A stretch of 6,547 nucleotides of DNA from Patescibacteria group bacterium. Lineage in GTDB: Bacteria; Patescibacteriota; Minisyncoccia; UBA9983. The position numbers were made by a program, and so were the translations under genes. The DNA lies in assembly GCA_018827845.1 (NCBI GenBank), contig JAHJXC010000073.1:1-6547 (forward strand), given 5' to 3'. The notes under the pieces are model-generated. The model saw only the letters and a program-made list of their open reading frames with translations. It did no database searches and was not told the origin of the DNA. Shown piece by piece: positions 5,878 through 6,547 of the stretch (positions are counted from its first letter, which is position 1; each line of letters begins with the position of its first letter).

Positions 5878-5887
5878 GCGGGATAAA
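5865..5887 (+). terminator. Stem-loop at the stop codon of the membrane-protein gene (possible terminator)
   Basis: Inverted arms TTTGTCCCGC (5865-5874) and GCGGGATAAA (5878-5887) pair over 10 bp, including one G-U, around a 3-nt loop TAG that is the stop codon itself. The GC-rich core is 6 bp. It closes the rightward cluster and precedes the promoter of the next gene. A run of T (5897-5902) starts only 10 nt after the stem, so it is not a textbook intrinsic terminator. It could act as an mRNA 3'-end stabiliser or be a dispersed palindromic repeat. Confidence 0.5.
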
Positions 5888-5892
5888 AACGA

Positions 5893-5921
5893 TTGATTTT
5901 TTATATAAAATTGATTATCAT
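5893..5921 (+). promoter_or_regulatory. Sigma70-type promoter of the DksA/TraR-like gene
   Basis: -35 TTGATT (5893-5898), 17-nt spacer, -10 TATCAT (5916-5921). The ATG at 5931 begins 9 nt after the -10, so the transcript should start within about 3 nt of the start codon. No Shine-Dalgarno is present, which fits a leaderless mRNA as at the recombinase gene. Confidence 0.55.
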
Positions 5922-5930
5922 CTGATTATT

Positions 5931-6314
5931 ATGAAGAAGAAACTTTCAAAAGAAAAACTGGAATATTTTAAAAAGAAACTTGAGGCCAGAAAAAAAGAGC
6001 TGGAAAAGGCCCTTTCTTATGTTGCCCAAAAGAATCCGGCCAATCCTGAGGACTGGGAAACAGTAGTGCCGGATATGAATGCCATGCTTTCTGACAAGAA
6101 TGAAGTAGCTGATTTTTTTGAAGAAATGGAAAACAGGGCGGCTATTGAGGATAAACTGGAAGAAAAATTAACACTAGTAAAAGAGGCCATGGAAAGAATC
6201 AAAAAAGGAACTTACGGGATTTGCGAGGAGGGCGGAGAATTAATTGACGAAAGACGGCTTGAGGTTTATCCCTGCGCCAAAAATTGCATCGCTCACGCTA
6301 AAAATTATAAATAA
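5931..6314 (+). CDS. DksA/TraR-family protein with a degenerate zinc finger
   Basis: 127 residues, of the length and layout of small DksA/TraR-like proteins, which in characterised cases bind in the RNA polymerase secondary channel and modulate initiation. The N-terminal part (about 1-92) is largely charged coiled coil, interrupted by an acidic and proline-containing segment (about 35-62). The C-terminal part carries the family motif KKGTYGICEEGGELIDERRLE followed by YPCAKNCIAHA. A canonical finger has C-x2-C and C-x2-C; here C98 and C119 are kept, the partner positions are G101 and H122, and there is an extra C115. A C98/C115/C119/H122 site might still bind metal, but this is a guess. It has its own promoter and predicted leaderless start. 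Related proteins are often called DksA, but general DksA function cannot be claimed. Confidence 0.85.
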   Translation: MKKKLSKEKLEYFKKKLEARKKELEKALSYVAQKNPANPEDWETVVPDMNAMLSDKNEVADFFEEMENRAAIEDKLEEKLTLVKEAMERIKKGTYGICEEGGELIDERRLEVYPCAKNCIAHAKNYK

Positions 6315-6347
6315 GGAGAAATCGGTATTAAGCCGCACAAAAACGAG

Positions 6348-6375
6348 TTGGCGGAAATAACAAAAAATTTATTCT
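6348..6375 (+). promoter_or_regulatory. Weak candidate promoter for the terminal small ORF
   Basis: TTGGCG (6348-6353), 16-nt spacer, TATTCT (6370-6375). The start of transcription would fall near 6382, about 7 nt before the ATG at 6389. Both boxes are imperfect and the region is AT-rich, so a chance match is quite possible. The position is similar to the other promoters in the window, which lie very close to their start codons. Confidence 0.3.
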
Positions 6376-6388
6376 TAAAGTTATCAAT

Positions 6389-6547
6389 ATGTCAGAAAAC
6401 TTAACAGTAATTCCAAGGGTAGAAAGTAGAGCCCCTAATAAAAATACGATTGAGTGGGAAATTCCGGATAAAGTTCTTGCCACTCTCATGTTGATCATTA
6501 GGGTCGGCTATATGCTTTTAGTAAAAGTAAAAAAACAGAAAAAATAA
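6389..6547 (+). CDS. Small hypothetical protein (52 residues)
   Basis: An ATG-initiated frame of 52 codons plus TAA that ends on the last base of the window. The product has a polar N-terminal half (MSENLTVIPRVESRAP, then IEWEIPDK), a hydrophobic stretch at about residues 29-46 (VLATLMLIIRVGYMLLVKV) broken by one arginine, and a lysine-rich end (KKQKK). This could be a short membrane-associated or amphipathic helix with a basic cytoplasmic tail. I do not recognise the family. No Shine-Dalgarno is present; a weak promoter lies just upstream. Codon use looks like that of its neighbours, but the length is short enough for chance. A homologous family in related genomes would settle it. Confidence 0.45.
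   Translation: MSENLTVIPRVESRAPNKNTIEWEIPDKVLATLMLIIRVGYMLLVKVKKQKK

Noticed and set aside
1..6547. CRISPR array, riboswitch, tRNA or rRNA genes
   Set aside because: No spaced direct repeats, cloverleaf or rRNA-like sequence was found; all noncoding gaps are under 75 bp and hold only promoters and one stem-loop.

Overview
The window is an AT-rich, gene-dense bacterial fragment. Its gene content and protein style suggest the Candidate Phyla Radiation (Patescibacteria), probably the Parcubacteria side. The evidence for this is the lysine/glutamate-rich tail on the CCA-adding enzyme, an NYN-domain protein next to rpsO and pnp, a DksA/TraR-like protein with an altered zinc finger, and an orphan one-helix membrane protein of a type I associate with Parcubacteria. 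This placement is inferred from sequence style, not from a search.

Layout. Bases 1-1035 (+) are the 3' part of a CCA-adding tRNA nucleotidyltransferase gene, cut by the window edge. It abuts, with no spacer, a convergent tyrosine recombinase of XerC/XerD type on the minus strand (1036-1944). A 74-bp divergent intergenic region (1945-2018) holds two back-to-back sigma70-type promoters that appear to share one palindromic -35 hexamer. Rightward from it run rpsO (2019-2300), a NYN/PIN-like putative nuclease (2310-2831), pnp (2862-5060) and a membrane-anchored protein of unknown function (4993-5877) that overlaps the 3' end of pnp. A stem-loop whose loop is the stop codon of the membrane-protein gene closes this run. 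A separate promoter then drives a DksA/TraR-like gene (5931-6314). The window ends exactly at the stop codon of a 52-codon ORF (6389-6547) that may be a real small protein.

How the genes fit together. The theme is RNA metabolism: tRNA 3'-end maturation (cca), the ribosomal small subunit (S15), a putative metal-dependent RNase (NYN) and the 3'-to-5' phosphorolytic exonuclease PNPase. The rpsO-pnp pairing is widespread in bacteria; here a NYN gene sits between the two. The recombinase is probably a housekeeping chromosome-dimer or integrase-type enzyme, and no mobile-element ends were seen around it.

The most unusual signals are regulatory and structural. They are the divergent promoters sharing a -35, promoter positions predicting leaderless or near-leaderless mRNAs without Shine-Dalgarno sequences, a heptanucleotide tandem repeat and a 16-bp perfect palindrome both read through as protein inside the recombinase, and the pnp/membrane-protein overlap. 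No CRISPR array, tRNA, rRNA, insertion sequence or defence system is visible. Most of the window is housekeeping.
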